Shown: positions 1-7,370 of the stretch, in pieces | Layout of the letters: every line of letters starts with the position of its first letter | How positions within the stretch are numbered: position 1 is the first letter of the stretch | NCBI GenBank assembly: GCA_022566235.1 | Contig: JADFJI010000005.1 | Coordinates: forward strand, 1 to 18,195 | Reading direction: 5' to 3' | DNA length: 18,195 nt | Source: Chloroflexota bacterium | GTDB taxonomy: Bacteria; Chloroflexota; Dehalococcoidia; Plut-88900 | The notes under the pieces: model-generated | Database searches by the model: none | What the model was told of the DNA's origin: nothing | The model's input: the letters and a program-made list of their open reading frames with translations, nothing else | Program-made: the position numbers and the translations under genes

Positions 1-19
1 AGTCCCATTCGGGGAAATT

Positions 20-69
20 CCATCCCGACTCATCGGGATGGCGGGGGGGTTGTCCCGAGTTCGGGACAA
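20..69. repeat. Two consecutive perfect hairpins upstream of the MaoC-like gene
   Basis: Two inverted repeats lie back to back. The first pairs CCATCCCGA (20-28) with TCGGGATGG (33-41) around the loop CTCA. The second pairs TTGTCCCG (50-57) with CGGGACAA (62-69) around AGTT. Neither is followed by a T-run, so they are not classical Rho-independent terminators. The second hairpin recurs at 3381-3396 as part of a longer repeat. They are probably members of an intergenic repeat family of this genome. Confidence 0.7.
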
Positions 70-143
70 ACCTAACTTATCCCCCCTTCCTGGCCAGGCA
101 TGTCCTGAGTCTATCGAAGGGAAGGGGGACAGGGGGATGGTCG
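52..143 (+). repeat. Intergenic repeat copy R1
   Basis: This 92-nt segment is repeated at 3381-3496 (R2) in the same orientation and with the same order of blocks: the GTCCCGAGTTCGGGAC hairpin, then ACAAACCTAA, a CCCCCTTCC block, a TGTCCTGAG/TCGAAGGG core, the complementary GGAAGGGGG block, and CAGGGGGATGGTCG at the end. CCCCCTTCC and GGAAGGGGG can pair, so the unit can fold as one large stem-loop. It ends about 10 nt before the ATG at 153 and may form part of that gene's leader. Confidence 0.75.
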
Positions 144-152
144 AAACTATTA

Positions 153-605
153 ATGGAAAAAGACAACCTTGAGTTCAATCGAGAGGTCCTGGGCAAGGTG
201 TACCATCGGGCCACCTATACGGTCACCAAGGACCTGATCCTGGGGTTCTCCCTGTCGGTGGGGGAGACCAACCCCCTCTTCACCGACGAAGAGGCCGCGG
301 CCCGAGGCCCCTACGGGGGACTCATCGCCCCGCCGGCTCTGGTGGCCTCTTTCCTGCGAGCCGAGGAGCCCGAGGACCTGGACCTGAAATTTGACGGCAC
401 CCTCTTCATGGCCGGCCAGTGGGTCGAGCCCCTGGCCCCCATAAGGGCCGGCGATCTCCTCACCTGCACCGCCAGGGTCACCGACGTGTACAAGAAGACG
501 GGAAGGTCCGGGGAAATGGTCTTCGTGGTGGTGGAGCACACCTTCGTCAATCAGATGGGCGAGACGGTGGCCCGGGCCGGCCGCTCCTCCGTCCGCCGCA
601 GGTAG
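153..605 (+). CDS. MaoC-like / FAS1-like dehydratase domain protein (half-size)
   Basis: This 150-residue protein looks like the N-terminal (FAS1-like, MaoC_dehydrat_N) hot-dog domain of the R-specific enoyl-CoA hydratase superfamily. The segment VGETNPLFTD (residues 36-45) occupies the place of the hydratase signature GD-x-NP-x-H-x-D, and YGGLIAPPALV (54-64) is the usual following helix and loop. The His of the signature is replaced by Phe and the first Asp by Glu, so this half is unlikely to be catalytic alone. In two-gene systems such a half pairs with a separate MaoC domain, which is not in this window. The ATG at 153 has no clear Shine-Dalgarno sequence. The gene converges on the CoA-transferase at 609, with 3 nt between stop codons. 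Acyl-CoA metabolism is the likely context; the substrate cannot be deduced. Confidence 0.8.
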   Translation: MEKDNLEFNREVLGKVYHRATYTVTKDLILGFSLSVGETNPLFTDEEAAARGPYGGLIAPPALVASFLRAEEPEDLDLKFDGTLFMAGQWVEPLAPIRAGDLLTCTARVTDVYKKTGRSGEMVFVVVEHTFVNQMGETVARAGRSSVRRR

Positions 606-608
606 CCA

Positions 609-1856
609 TCACCGCACCACCTCCCTGCTCTCCAGCTCTTTGATTTCCCCCTCTGAGACGCCCAGGAGCTCTCCCAGCACATAGCTGTTATGCTGGCCCA
701 TCATGGGCGCGGGCCTGTTGAGGCTCAGGGGGGTCTCCGACATCTGCCATGCCCGGGCCGGCATCCTGGTCCTCCCCTGGTGCGGATGTTCGTCCCAGGC
801 GAAGAACCCCCTTGCCGCCAGGTGCCGGTCGTGAAATAGGTCGGCGTTGGTGAAGGCGGCCACGGCCCCCACTCCCGAGGCCTGCAGTGTCTCCATCGCC
901 TGGAATTTGGTACGCTGGCCGGTCCAATCGGCGATGAGGGCGTCCAGCTCATCCTCGTTGCGTCTGCGGGCCGAGGCCGGGGAGAACCTGGGGTCCCGGG
1001 CCAGCTCGGGCCTACCAATGGTCGAGCAGAACCTCCGCCATTCCTCCTCATCTGCTATAGCGATACTGACCCACTCGTCCTCACCCCGGCACGGGTAGAC
1101 CCCGTGGGGTACCATCACCTGGTCCCGGTTGGCCATCCGGCCCTGCTCGACGCCGTTCATCACGTAGTCCATTATGCCCTGGGGCTGAAACCCGATGACC
1201 GTCTCCAACTCCGATACGTCTATGTACTGCCCCTTGCCGGTCCTGGCGCGATAGTGGAGGGCGGCCAGTATCGCCGCCGTTCCGGCCACACCCCCGGATG
1301 GGTCCGGCATCTCAACCCAATCGGATACGGGCTCGGTGTCCGAGAACCCCACCGAGGCCATCAGCCCCGACATGTTGGATATGTGCATGCCGTAGGTCAC
1401 CCATCGTGACCTGGGGCCGTAGGCCCCGAAGCCGGACACCGCAGCCATTATCACCTGGGGATTCACCTCGACCAGCTCCCGGTATCCCAGGCCCAGCCTA
1501 TCGGCCACTCCGGCCCGAAAGTTCTCCACCACGATGTCGCTGACGGACACCAGCCGCTTAGACAGCGCTATACCCTCGGGGGTGCGCAGGTTCAGGGTGA
1601 CGCTGAGGCTGTTGCGGTGCATCTGGTTGAACCAGACTGCGCCGTCGGGATTGGGGACACCATTTTTGTACGGGGGATAGAACCTGCCCAGGTCCAGCTT
1701 GGCCCTGCTCTCCACCTTGATCACCTCGGCCCCCATAAAGGCCAGGAGGGAGACGCAGTGGGGCCCGGCCCAGGCGGAGGTTAAGTCCACAACCCTGATG
1801 CCCGCTAATGCCCCATGCCTTATGCCTGCTAACGCCCCTTGTTTAATGGTGCTCAC
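609..1856 (-). CDS. CaiB/BaiF family III CoA-transferase
   Basis: The product (415 aa, normal for the family) should move CoA between acyl-CoA and a free carboxylate. Family features in order: GIRVVDLTSAWAGPHC (20-35), the nucleotide-binding loop MGAEVIKVES (41-50), SDIVVENFRAG (106-116), and EMPDPSGG (182-189) with Asp185 in the position of the catalytic aspartate that forms the acyl-anhydride intermediate. TGKGQYIDVSELE (206-218) is the usual following motif. The start is a GTG at 1856 without a good Shine-Dalgarno; no ATG lies nearer the conserved N-terminus. Residues 6-21 contain an imperfect duplication, QGALAGIR-HGALAGIR. The gene lies 143 nt downstream of a second CoA-transferase on the same strand and may be co-transcribed with it. 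The substrate is unknown; formyl-, carnitine-, benzylsuccinate- and mesaconyl-CoA transferases are all relatives. Confidence 0.88.
   Translation of the reverse strand: MSTIKQGALAGIRHGALAGIRVVDLTSAWAGPHCVSLLAFMGAEVIKVESRAKLDLGRFYPPYKNGVPNPDGAVWFNQMHRNSLSVTLNLRTPEGIALSKRLVSVSDIVVENFRAGVADRLGLGYRELVEVNPQVIMAAVSGFGAYGPRSRWVTYGMHISNMSGLMASVGFSDTEPVSDWVEMPDPSGGVAGTAAILAALHYRARTGKGQYIDVSELETVIGFQPQGIMDYVMNGVEQGRMANRDQVMVPHGVYPCRGEDEWVSIAIADEEEWRRFCSTIGRPELARDPRFSPASARRRNEDELDALIADWTGQRTKFQAMETLQASGVGAVAAFTNADLFHDRHLAARGFFAWDEHPHQGRTRMPARAWQMSETPLSLNRPAPMMGQHNSYVLGELLGVSEGEIKELESREVVR
1794..1841 (-). repeat. Two 24-bp imperfect tandem units at the 5' end of the CoA-transferase gene
   Basis: Units 1794-1817 and 1818-1841 match at 20 of 24 positions, with the four differences spaced 6 nt apart. 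Each encodes an eight-residue unit, xGALAGIR. Only the second protein copy abuts the conserved VVDLTSAW core, so the duplication adds an N-terminal extension in frame. Confidence 0.8.
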
Positions 1857-1974
1857 CTGAAGAGAGGGGGTCTTCCCGCCCCATCCGCCTAATACTGATT
1901 CGTCCCACGGTTACTCAGGGGAACCCAGAATAACCTTACGTCCATCCTTGACATGACCTGATTGTGCCTACTCT

Positions 1975-1990
1975 GCTTCAAAACTGAAGC
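1975..1990 (-). terminator. Weak hairpin downstream of the second CoA-transferase
   Basis: GCTTCA (1975-1980) and TGAAGC (1985-1990) form a 6-bp stem with an AAAC loop, about 10 nt past the minus-strand stop at 2000. There is no U-tract after it, so termination is doubtful; it may be an RNA-end or pausing structure. Confidence 0.3.
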
Positions 1991-1999
1991 CACTTGCTT

Positions 2000-3223
2000 C
2001 TAGATCACACCGCTGCTGCGAAGTCGGGCCATCTCTCCCACGGTATATCCGAGATGTCCCATGTAGACCTCATCGTTGTGCTGGCCCAGCAGAGGGGCAG
2101 GCCTGAGGATCGAGGCCCCGGTCCCTGAGAACTGCCACGGCACCGAGGGATATCGAAGCGTTCCGGCTACCGGGTGCTCCACCTCGGCAAAGAAACCCCG
2201 TTCCTCCAGGTGCTTATCACCAACTACCTCCCTTATGCCCAGGCCGGCGGGGCTTGAGGGAATTCTCTGTTCAATGGCCTTCTCCACCACCCAGTCCACC
2301 GGTTTACCCTCCAACCACTCGGAAAGGAAGGCGTTGACTATATCGAAATTCAGCCGTCTGCCCTCCATACTCCCGGTCCAATCCTCCTGGCTCCACTCCG
2401 GATTGCCCAGCAGCTCGGCCAGCCCCTTCCACTGATGAGGCTCTATTACGCTCAGCAGAACGTATCCGTCCCCGCAAGGAAGAACGCCCGATGGCACCGA
2501 GGCGGGTATAGCGATGTTCTTACCGGCTATCCTATTCTCCTCGTTGTAGACCGGAAACGCATTGGCCAGTACGAAAACCATCGCCTCCTGCTCCGAGACA
2601 TCGATGTGCTGGCCCGAGCCACCACAGTCACGGAAATACAGGGCCCCCAGGACAGCGGTGATGGCGTTGTAGGCAGCCTGAAAGGAGGCCATGTATGACG
2701 GCGCCCTGACGGGCCTTCCAGGCTCCCCCTCCGAGTTTCGCTCCCTCCAGAGGTATCCCCATCCTCCAGCGTGCCAGATATTGAGGTCGTGGACCTTGTA
2801 GTTGCTGTAGGGGCCGCTTTGGCCCAGGGGCGTTATGGACACCACTATCAGGCCCGGGTTCATCGCCCTCAGGGCCTCATACCCCAGTCCCAGGGAGTCC
2901 AGGTGGCCAGGGGCGTTGTTCTCCACCAGGATGTCCGTCTCTTCTATGAGCCGCCGAAAGACCCTTTTGCCGCAGGGCGTGGTAGGGTCCAGGGTTATCC
3001 CTTTCTTGTCCAGGTTCATGCACAAGAATAGCCCGCTCTTCTCCGAGTGGCGTACACCCCCGGGGAAGGGCCCCGCCACCCTAGCCTTATCTCCCGTGGG
3101 AGGCTCTACCTTTATCACATCCGCGCCCAGAGCGGCCATCATCCTGGCACAATAGGGAGCGGAGACCATCTGGCCGTATTCCAGGACTTTCAGATCGGAC
3201 AGGGTGCGGTCTTGATCAGGCAT
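2000..3223 (-). CDS. CaiB/BaiF family III CoA-transferase homologue lacking the canonical Asp
   Basis: This protein (407 aa from the ATG at 3223; 414 aa from an in-frame TTG at 3244) shows the full family III fold signature. In the 414-aa numbering these are LSDLKVLEYGQMVSAPYCAR (15-34), MAALGADVIKVEPP (36-49), TDILVENNAPG (103-113) and GSGQHIDVSEQEA (209-221). Aligned through the shared GQxIDVSExE block, the catalytic Asp185 of the neighbouring homologue corresponds to Ser187 here (in PSYMASFQAAYNAI). Some CaiB-family subgroups lack that Asp, so activity is uncertain. I chose the ATG over the TTG because neither has a Shine-Dalgarno and ATG is the commoner start. It lies upstream of the other CoA-transferase on the same strand. 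It could form a heteromer with it or act on a different acid; both ideas are inference. Confidence 0.85.
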   Translation of the reverse strand: MPDQDRTLSDLKVLEYGQMVSAPYCARMMAALGADVIKVEPPTGDKARVAGPFPGGVRHSEKSGLFLCMNLDKKGITLDPTTPCGKRVFRRLIEETDILVENNAPGHLDSLGLGYEALRAMNPGLIVVSITPLGQSGPYSNYKVHDLNIWHAGGWGYLWRERNSEGEPGRPVRAPSYMASFQAAYNAITAVLGALYFRDCGGSGQHIDVSEQEAMVFVLANAFPVYNEENRIAGKNIAIPASVPSGVLPCGDGYVLLSVIEPHQWKGLAELLGNPEWSQEDWTGSMEGRRLNFDIVNAFLSEWLEGKPVDWVVEKAIEQRIPSSPAGLGIREVVGDKHLEERGFFAEVEHPVAGTLRYPSVPWQFSGTGASILRPAPLLGQHNDEVYMGHLGYTVGEMARLRSSGVI

Positions 3224-3344
3224 GGCTGTATCGAGCGTAAGCAAGAGGCTAGGAGGGAAGGTAGCAAATCAGGGGCCGGGGGTCAATAACATAAGGACGA
3301 GCCGTTTAGTAAGTTTCTCGAAAAGATGAGTATCCAGACGCCAA

Positions 3345-3361
3345 GTCCAGAGTATCTGGAC
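3345..3361. repeat. Palindrome GTCCAGA-GTA-TCTGGAC
   Basis: A perfect 7-bp inverted repeat around a 3-nt centre, about 120 nt upstream of the minus-strand CoA-transferase start. A partial third copy of the half-site, TATCCAGAC, lies at 3331-3339. It could be an operator or a small RNA hairpin; nothing in the sequence decides. Confidence 0.5.
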
Positions 3362-3380
3362 GAGTCGGAACCGGGGGTTA

Positions 3381-3496
3381 GTCCCGAGTTCGGGACAAAC
3401 CTAATATTTCCCCCCTTCCTGGCTAGGCCTGTCCTGCCTGTCCTGAGCTCCGTCGAAGGGAGCCTGCCGAAGGGAAGGGGGCCAGGGGGATGGTCG
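3381..3496 (+). repeat. Intergenic repeat copy R2
   Basis: A 116-nt version of R1 (52-143), with the same start, end and internal order. It is longer because of two internal insertions: a duplicated CCTGTCCTG block near 3428-3444 and an AGCCTGCCGAAGGG block near 3461-3474. The CCCCCTTCC arm (3411-3419) pairs with GGAAGGGGG (3473-3481), so the copies differ in the loop and keep the stem. Confidence 0.75.
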
Positions 3497-3599
3497 CAAT
3501 TGTTATTAAACACTCTGTAAAGACCGTATGCAGGTTATCAGCCACTCTCTCAGGTATGACATGGCAGGAAGGATGAGCTGGCTGTTTTCAGGTAAATCG

Positions 3600-4889
<1,290 letters not shown>

Positions 4890-5129
4890 CTGTCCAATCC
4901 TCCTGGTGGGTAGTGCGGGGCAGGCGACCAAAAACGGAAGGAGGCCTTGCCCTGTGACTCACTCTTCTTCGCGGATGTTCTTTTCTAAGTTAGATGCTCT
5001 GCCGGTGTTCAGAGTTTCAACCCATCGGTAAAGTCCTCTAAACTTCAGGTAAGGCTATTATCCCACGGCCCCACTTGGAATGCCATTTCACTACTTGCGG
5101 ATTGAGGCACGAGCTTCCCAAATATGCGA

Positions 5130-5158
5130 GACGTTCCAGCTTTGGTGTCCTGTATAAT
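5130..5158 (+). promoter_or_regulatory. Sigma70-like promoter of the exonuclease-domain gene
   Basis: A consensus TATAAT lies at 5153-5158, with a poor -35 (GACGTT, 5130-5135) at 17-bp spacing. Expected transcription starts near 5165, only about 12 nt before the ATG at 5177. This supports that start over an upstream in-frame ATG at 5075 and implies a very short leader. Confidence 0.5.
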
Positions 5159-5176
5159 GGCTCTCGTTCATGTCCT

Positions 5177-5761
5177 ATGGTACCCGAGAAGATAGCTGAG
5201 GCTAAGGCATTGGAACCCGATCACCTGGACTTCATCGTTTTGGACCTGGAGACCCTGCGGTTAGCCGATGAGGTAGAAGGCGGATGGGGTAATATCGAAG
5301 GGCTCGGGCTGTCCGTAGCCTGCACCTGGGACGCCACTTACGGGCTCCGAGACTGGTACGAGGACCAGGTCTCCCAGCTGGTGACCTGCCTTAACAAGTT
5401 TCCTGCCATCGTGGGGTTCAATATCCTGGCCTTCGATTACCGGGTGCTGGACCCGTACTGCTCCACCTCTGTCTTGCAAAGCCGTACCGTAGATATCCTG
5501 AGTATCTTCAAACGCCAGACGGGCCACAGGATCAAGCTGGATGATCTGGCGCAGGCAACACTGGGTCATGGCAAGAGCGGAGTCGGGACCCTGGCCGTCA
5601 AATGGTGGCGGGAGGGTAGGAGAGACAAGGTGGTTTCGTACTGCCGGCAGGATGTGGAAATCACCAGGGACCTCTTCCTCTACGGCACCAGCAATGGATG
5701 CCTAAAGTACCCCAGCTTCGATGGCATCAAGACGGCGCAGGTGTCCTTCGCCACGAGATGA
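5177..5761 (+). CDS. Predicted DEDDy-type 3'-5' exonuclease / RNase H-like domain protein
   Basis: This 194-residue protein has the three exonuclease motifs of the DEDD superfamily: DLE (Asp23, Glu25) in FIVLDLETLR, N-x4-D (Asn82, Asp87) in GFNILAFDYRVL, and Y-x3-D (Tyr155, Asp159) in SYCRQDVEITRDLF. The last is the DEDDy form. The whole length is accounted for by one RNase H-like fold. In other bacteria I recall similar domains at the C-terminus of DEAD/DEAH helicases; here it is free-standing and no helicase is in view. The start at 5177 is preferred because a TATAAT box at 5153 would otherwise be inside the gene. It converges with the amidohydrolase gene (26-nt gap). The nucleic-acid substrate is unknown. 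Confidence 0.72.
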   Translation: MVPEKIAEAKALEPDHLDFIVLDLETLRLADEVEGGWGNIEGLGLSVACTWDATYGLRDWYEDQVSQLVTCLNKFPAIVGFNILAFDYRVLDPYCSTSVLQSRTVDILSIFKRQTGHRIKLDDLAQATLGHGKSGVGTLAVKWWREGRRDKVVSYCRQDVEITRDLFLYGTSNGCLKYPSFDGIKTAQVSFATR

Positions 5762-5787
5762 CCTACAGGCGCTAGCCCTCGCCTGTA

Positions 5788-7212
5788 TCACCTCAATGGC
5801 CCGCCGATAGGTGGGGTGGGGCCACCGCAGGCCAGGAACTCACCGTAGCCCGGCTTCTGCACTAGCTCGCCGTCCTTCAGCACCACCTGTCCCCGTAGAA
5901 GGGTCATCCAGGGCCGACCGTGGAGCTTCCACCCCTCGTACAGCGTCACTCCCGCCCTGCTCTTCAGGTCCGAGGCCTTTATGGTTGATTCGTGGTCGGC
6001 ATCGATAATCAAAAGGTCGGCGTCTGATCCCACCCTGATCACCCCCTTCCGGGGATAGAGGCCGAAGACCCTCGCCGGGTTCTCGGCCAGCACCCGGGCG
6101 ATCCAGCTGATCGGCAGGCCCCGCTTCACCACCCCTTCGCTATACATCAGGGGAAGCATCGTCTCCACCGATGAGGTGCCGAAGGGGATGGTCTTTCCCT
6201 CCGGGTCCTTGAAGATGTTGGTCCAGCCCGGCTCCTTGTTCTCCTTGGTGGTGGGGGAGTGGTCGCTGGCCACGATGGAGACGAAGCCCCCCTCCAGGCC
6301 GCCCCACATGGCCTCGGAGTCCGGGCCTCCCTCGGGCCGGAGGGGAGGACCCATCTTGGCGTGGGGCCCCCATCGCTCCATCTCAGCATCGGTGAGAAGC
6401 AGGTACTGGGGGCAGGTCTCGGTCCAGACTCGCTGGCCCTCGCGCTGGGCCTCCTTTATCCGCTCGAGTCCTCCCTGGGTGCTCAGGTGCACGACGTAGG
6501 TGGGGCTTCCGGTCATGGCCCCCATCTTGATGGCCCGGTTGACCGCTTCCTCCTCGGCCCAGGGGGGGCAGGACTCGGGATAGTAGCGGGGATGGACACA
6601 CCCTTCCGCGATGAGCTTGTTCTGGAGATAGTCAAGGATATCGCCGTTCTCGCAGTGGAGCTGGGTGATCCCGCCGTGCCTGGCGATAATGTCCATTGCC
6701 TGGCATATGAAGTCGTCGGAGCACATCCTATACTTTCGGGCCTTGTAGGTCATGAACATCTTGTAGGAGGTGACCCCCATGCCAAAGGCCTCGGGCAGGC
6801 CCTCCAAAATGTAGGGCTGGTTGTGGAGGATGAAGTGAAAGCCGAAGTCCAGCACCGAGGAGGCCTCGGCTTCCTCCCGGGCCCGATTTATGGCCGCGGG
6901 CAGTGTTTCTCCGCCCAGGTCGTCGTAGATGCAGAATGCCACCAGGCTGGTGATGCCCGAGTGGGCCGCGGCCAGGGGTGCGGTCTGCCAGTCGTCGCAC
7001 TTGAGGGAATCGATGTGGATGTGAGCATCGATGGCTCCGGGCAGCACGAACTTGCCCGAGGCATCGATGTAGGACTCGGCTGGAGGCAGAAGCTCTCTGG
7101 GCCCCAGGGCAGATATCCTTCCACCCTTTATGGCGATGCTAGTCTCATACACGTCCGTTGAGGTGACCACCTGTCCTCCGTGGACTATGGTGTCGACTTG
7201 GGGCGTAGGCAT
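5788..7212 (-). CDS. Dihydropyrimidinase / D-hydantoinase-like cyclic amidohydrolase
   Basis: This 474-aa amidohydrolase-superfamily enzyme has all the metal-site residues of the hydantoinase/dihydropyrimidinase/allantoinase group: His64 and His66 in DAHIHID, the carboxylated Lys151 in SYKMFMTYK, His186 in QLHCEN, His242 in VVHLS and Asp317 in ASDHSP. The family hydrolyses cyclic ureides to N-carbamoyl amino acids using two zinc ions. GPTTKEN-type context after the Asp (SPTTKENKEPGW) and the FGTSSVETMLPL block fit hydantoinases better than dihydroorotases. The start at 7212 has a strong AAGGAGG at 7-nt spacing. It is divergent from the DUF1989-sulfatase-dehydrogenase run, with 158 nt between starts, so the two units may share control. 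The true substrate could be a hydantoin, a dihydropyrimidine, allantoin or a related amide. Confidence 0.88.
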   Translation of the reverse strand: MPTPQVDTIVHGGQVVTSTDVYETSIAIKGGRISALGPRELLPPAESYIDASGKFVLPGAIDAHIHIDSLKCDDWQTAPLAAAHSGITSLVAFCIYDDLGGETLPAAINRAREEAEASSVLDFGFHFILHNQPYILEGLPEAFGMGVTSYKMFMTYKARKYRMCSDDFICQAMDIIARHGGITQLHCENGDILDYLQNKLIAEGCVHPRYYPESCPPWAEEEAVNRAIKMGAMTGSPTYVVHLSTQGGLERIKEAQREGQRVWTETCPQYLLLTDAEMERWGPHAKMGPPLRPEGGPDSEAMWGGLEGGFVSIVASDHSPTTKENKEPGWTNIFKDPEGKTIPFGTSSVETMLPLMYSEGVVKRGLPISWIARVLAENPARVFGLYPRKGVIRVGSDADLLIIDADHESTIKASDLKSRAGVTLYEGWKLHGRPWMTLLRGQVVLKDGELVQKPGYGEFLACGGPTPPIGGPLR

Positions 7213-7258
7213 CCGATATCCTCCTTATTTGAGAAGCCTAATCGTGGTTCTCAGGGTC

Positions 7259-7264
7259 ATTCTA
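7259..7264 (-). promoter_or_regulatory. Possible -10 box for the amidohydrolase gene
   Basis: TAGAAT on the minus strand at 7259-7264, about 47 nt upstream of the ATG. No -35 better than three of six matches is seen at 16-18 bp, so the call rests on the -10 alone. Confidence 0.3.
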
Positions 7265-7294
7265 GCGTAACCGATACCGTAATTCATCCCTATC

Positions 7295-7305
7295 TGCTAT
7301 ATACT
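7295..7305 (+). promoter_or_regulatory. Possible extended -10 promoter of the DUF1989 gene run
   Basis: TGCTATATACT at 7295-7305 contains TGn followed by TATATA (or TATACT one step later), an extended -10 arrangement, about 65 nt upstream of the ATG at 7371. The -35 region (TACCGT) is poor, as often tolerated with extended -10 promoters. I found no guanidine-riboswitch-like conserved segments in this leader. Confidence 0.35.
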
Positions 7306-7370
7306 ATGGCCGGCCTGACGACTCGATGTTCTCATGCTAGAGATGTGAGGAATAGAGAAAGGAGACGTCC

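Larger units (their letters stand above)
3224..3599. other. 376-nt non-coding gap with repeat R2 and a palindrome
   Basis: No convincing gene lies here; the short frames have no recognisable content and cross the repeats. From left to right it holds the leader of the minus-strand CoA-transferase, a 17-nt perfect palindrome at 3345-3361, repeat copy R2 at 3381-3496, and about 100 nt of AT-richer sequence running into the 3' end of the dehydrogenase gene. I see no strong promoter for either flanking gene. Confidence 0.6.

Noticed and set aside
5075..5176. N-terminal extension of the exonuclease-domain gene
   Set aside because: The extra 34 residues show no domain sequence and would place a consensus TATAAT box inside the coding region.
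6259..7161. 300-codon open frame on the + strand
   Set aside because: It is antisense to the hydantoinase-like gene, which has complete catalytic motifs and a strong Shine-Dalgarno; the antisense product has no recognisable domain.
7213..7370. Guanidine-type riboswitch upstream of the DUF1989 gene
   Set aside because: The family's known link to guanidine prompted a search, but the conserved segments of the ykkC class are not present in this 158-nt leader, nor in 17377-17418.
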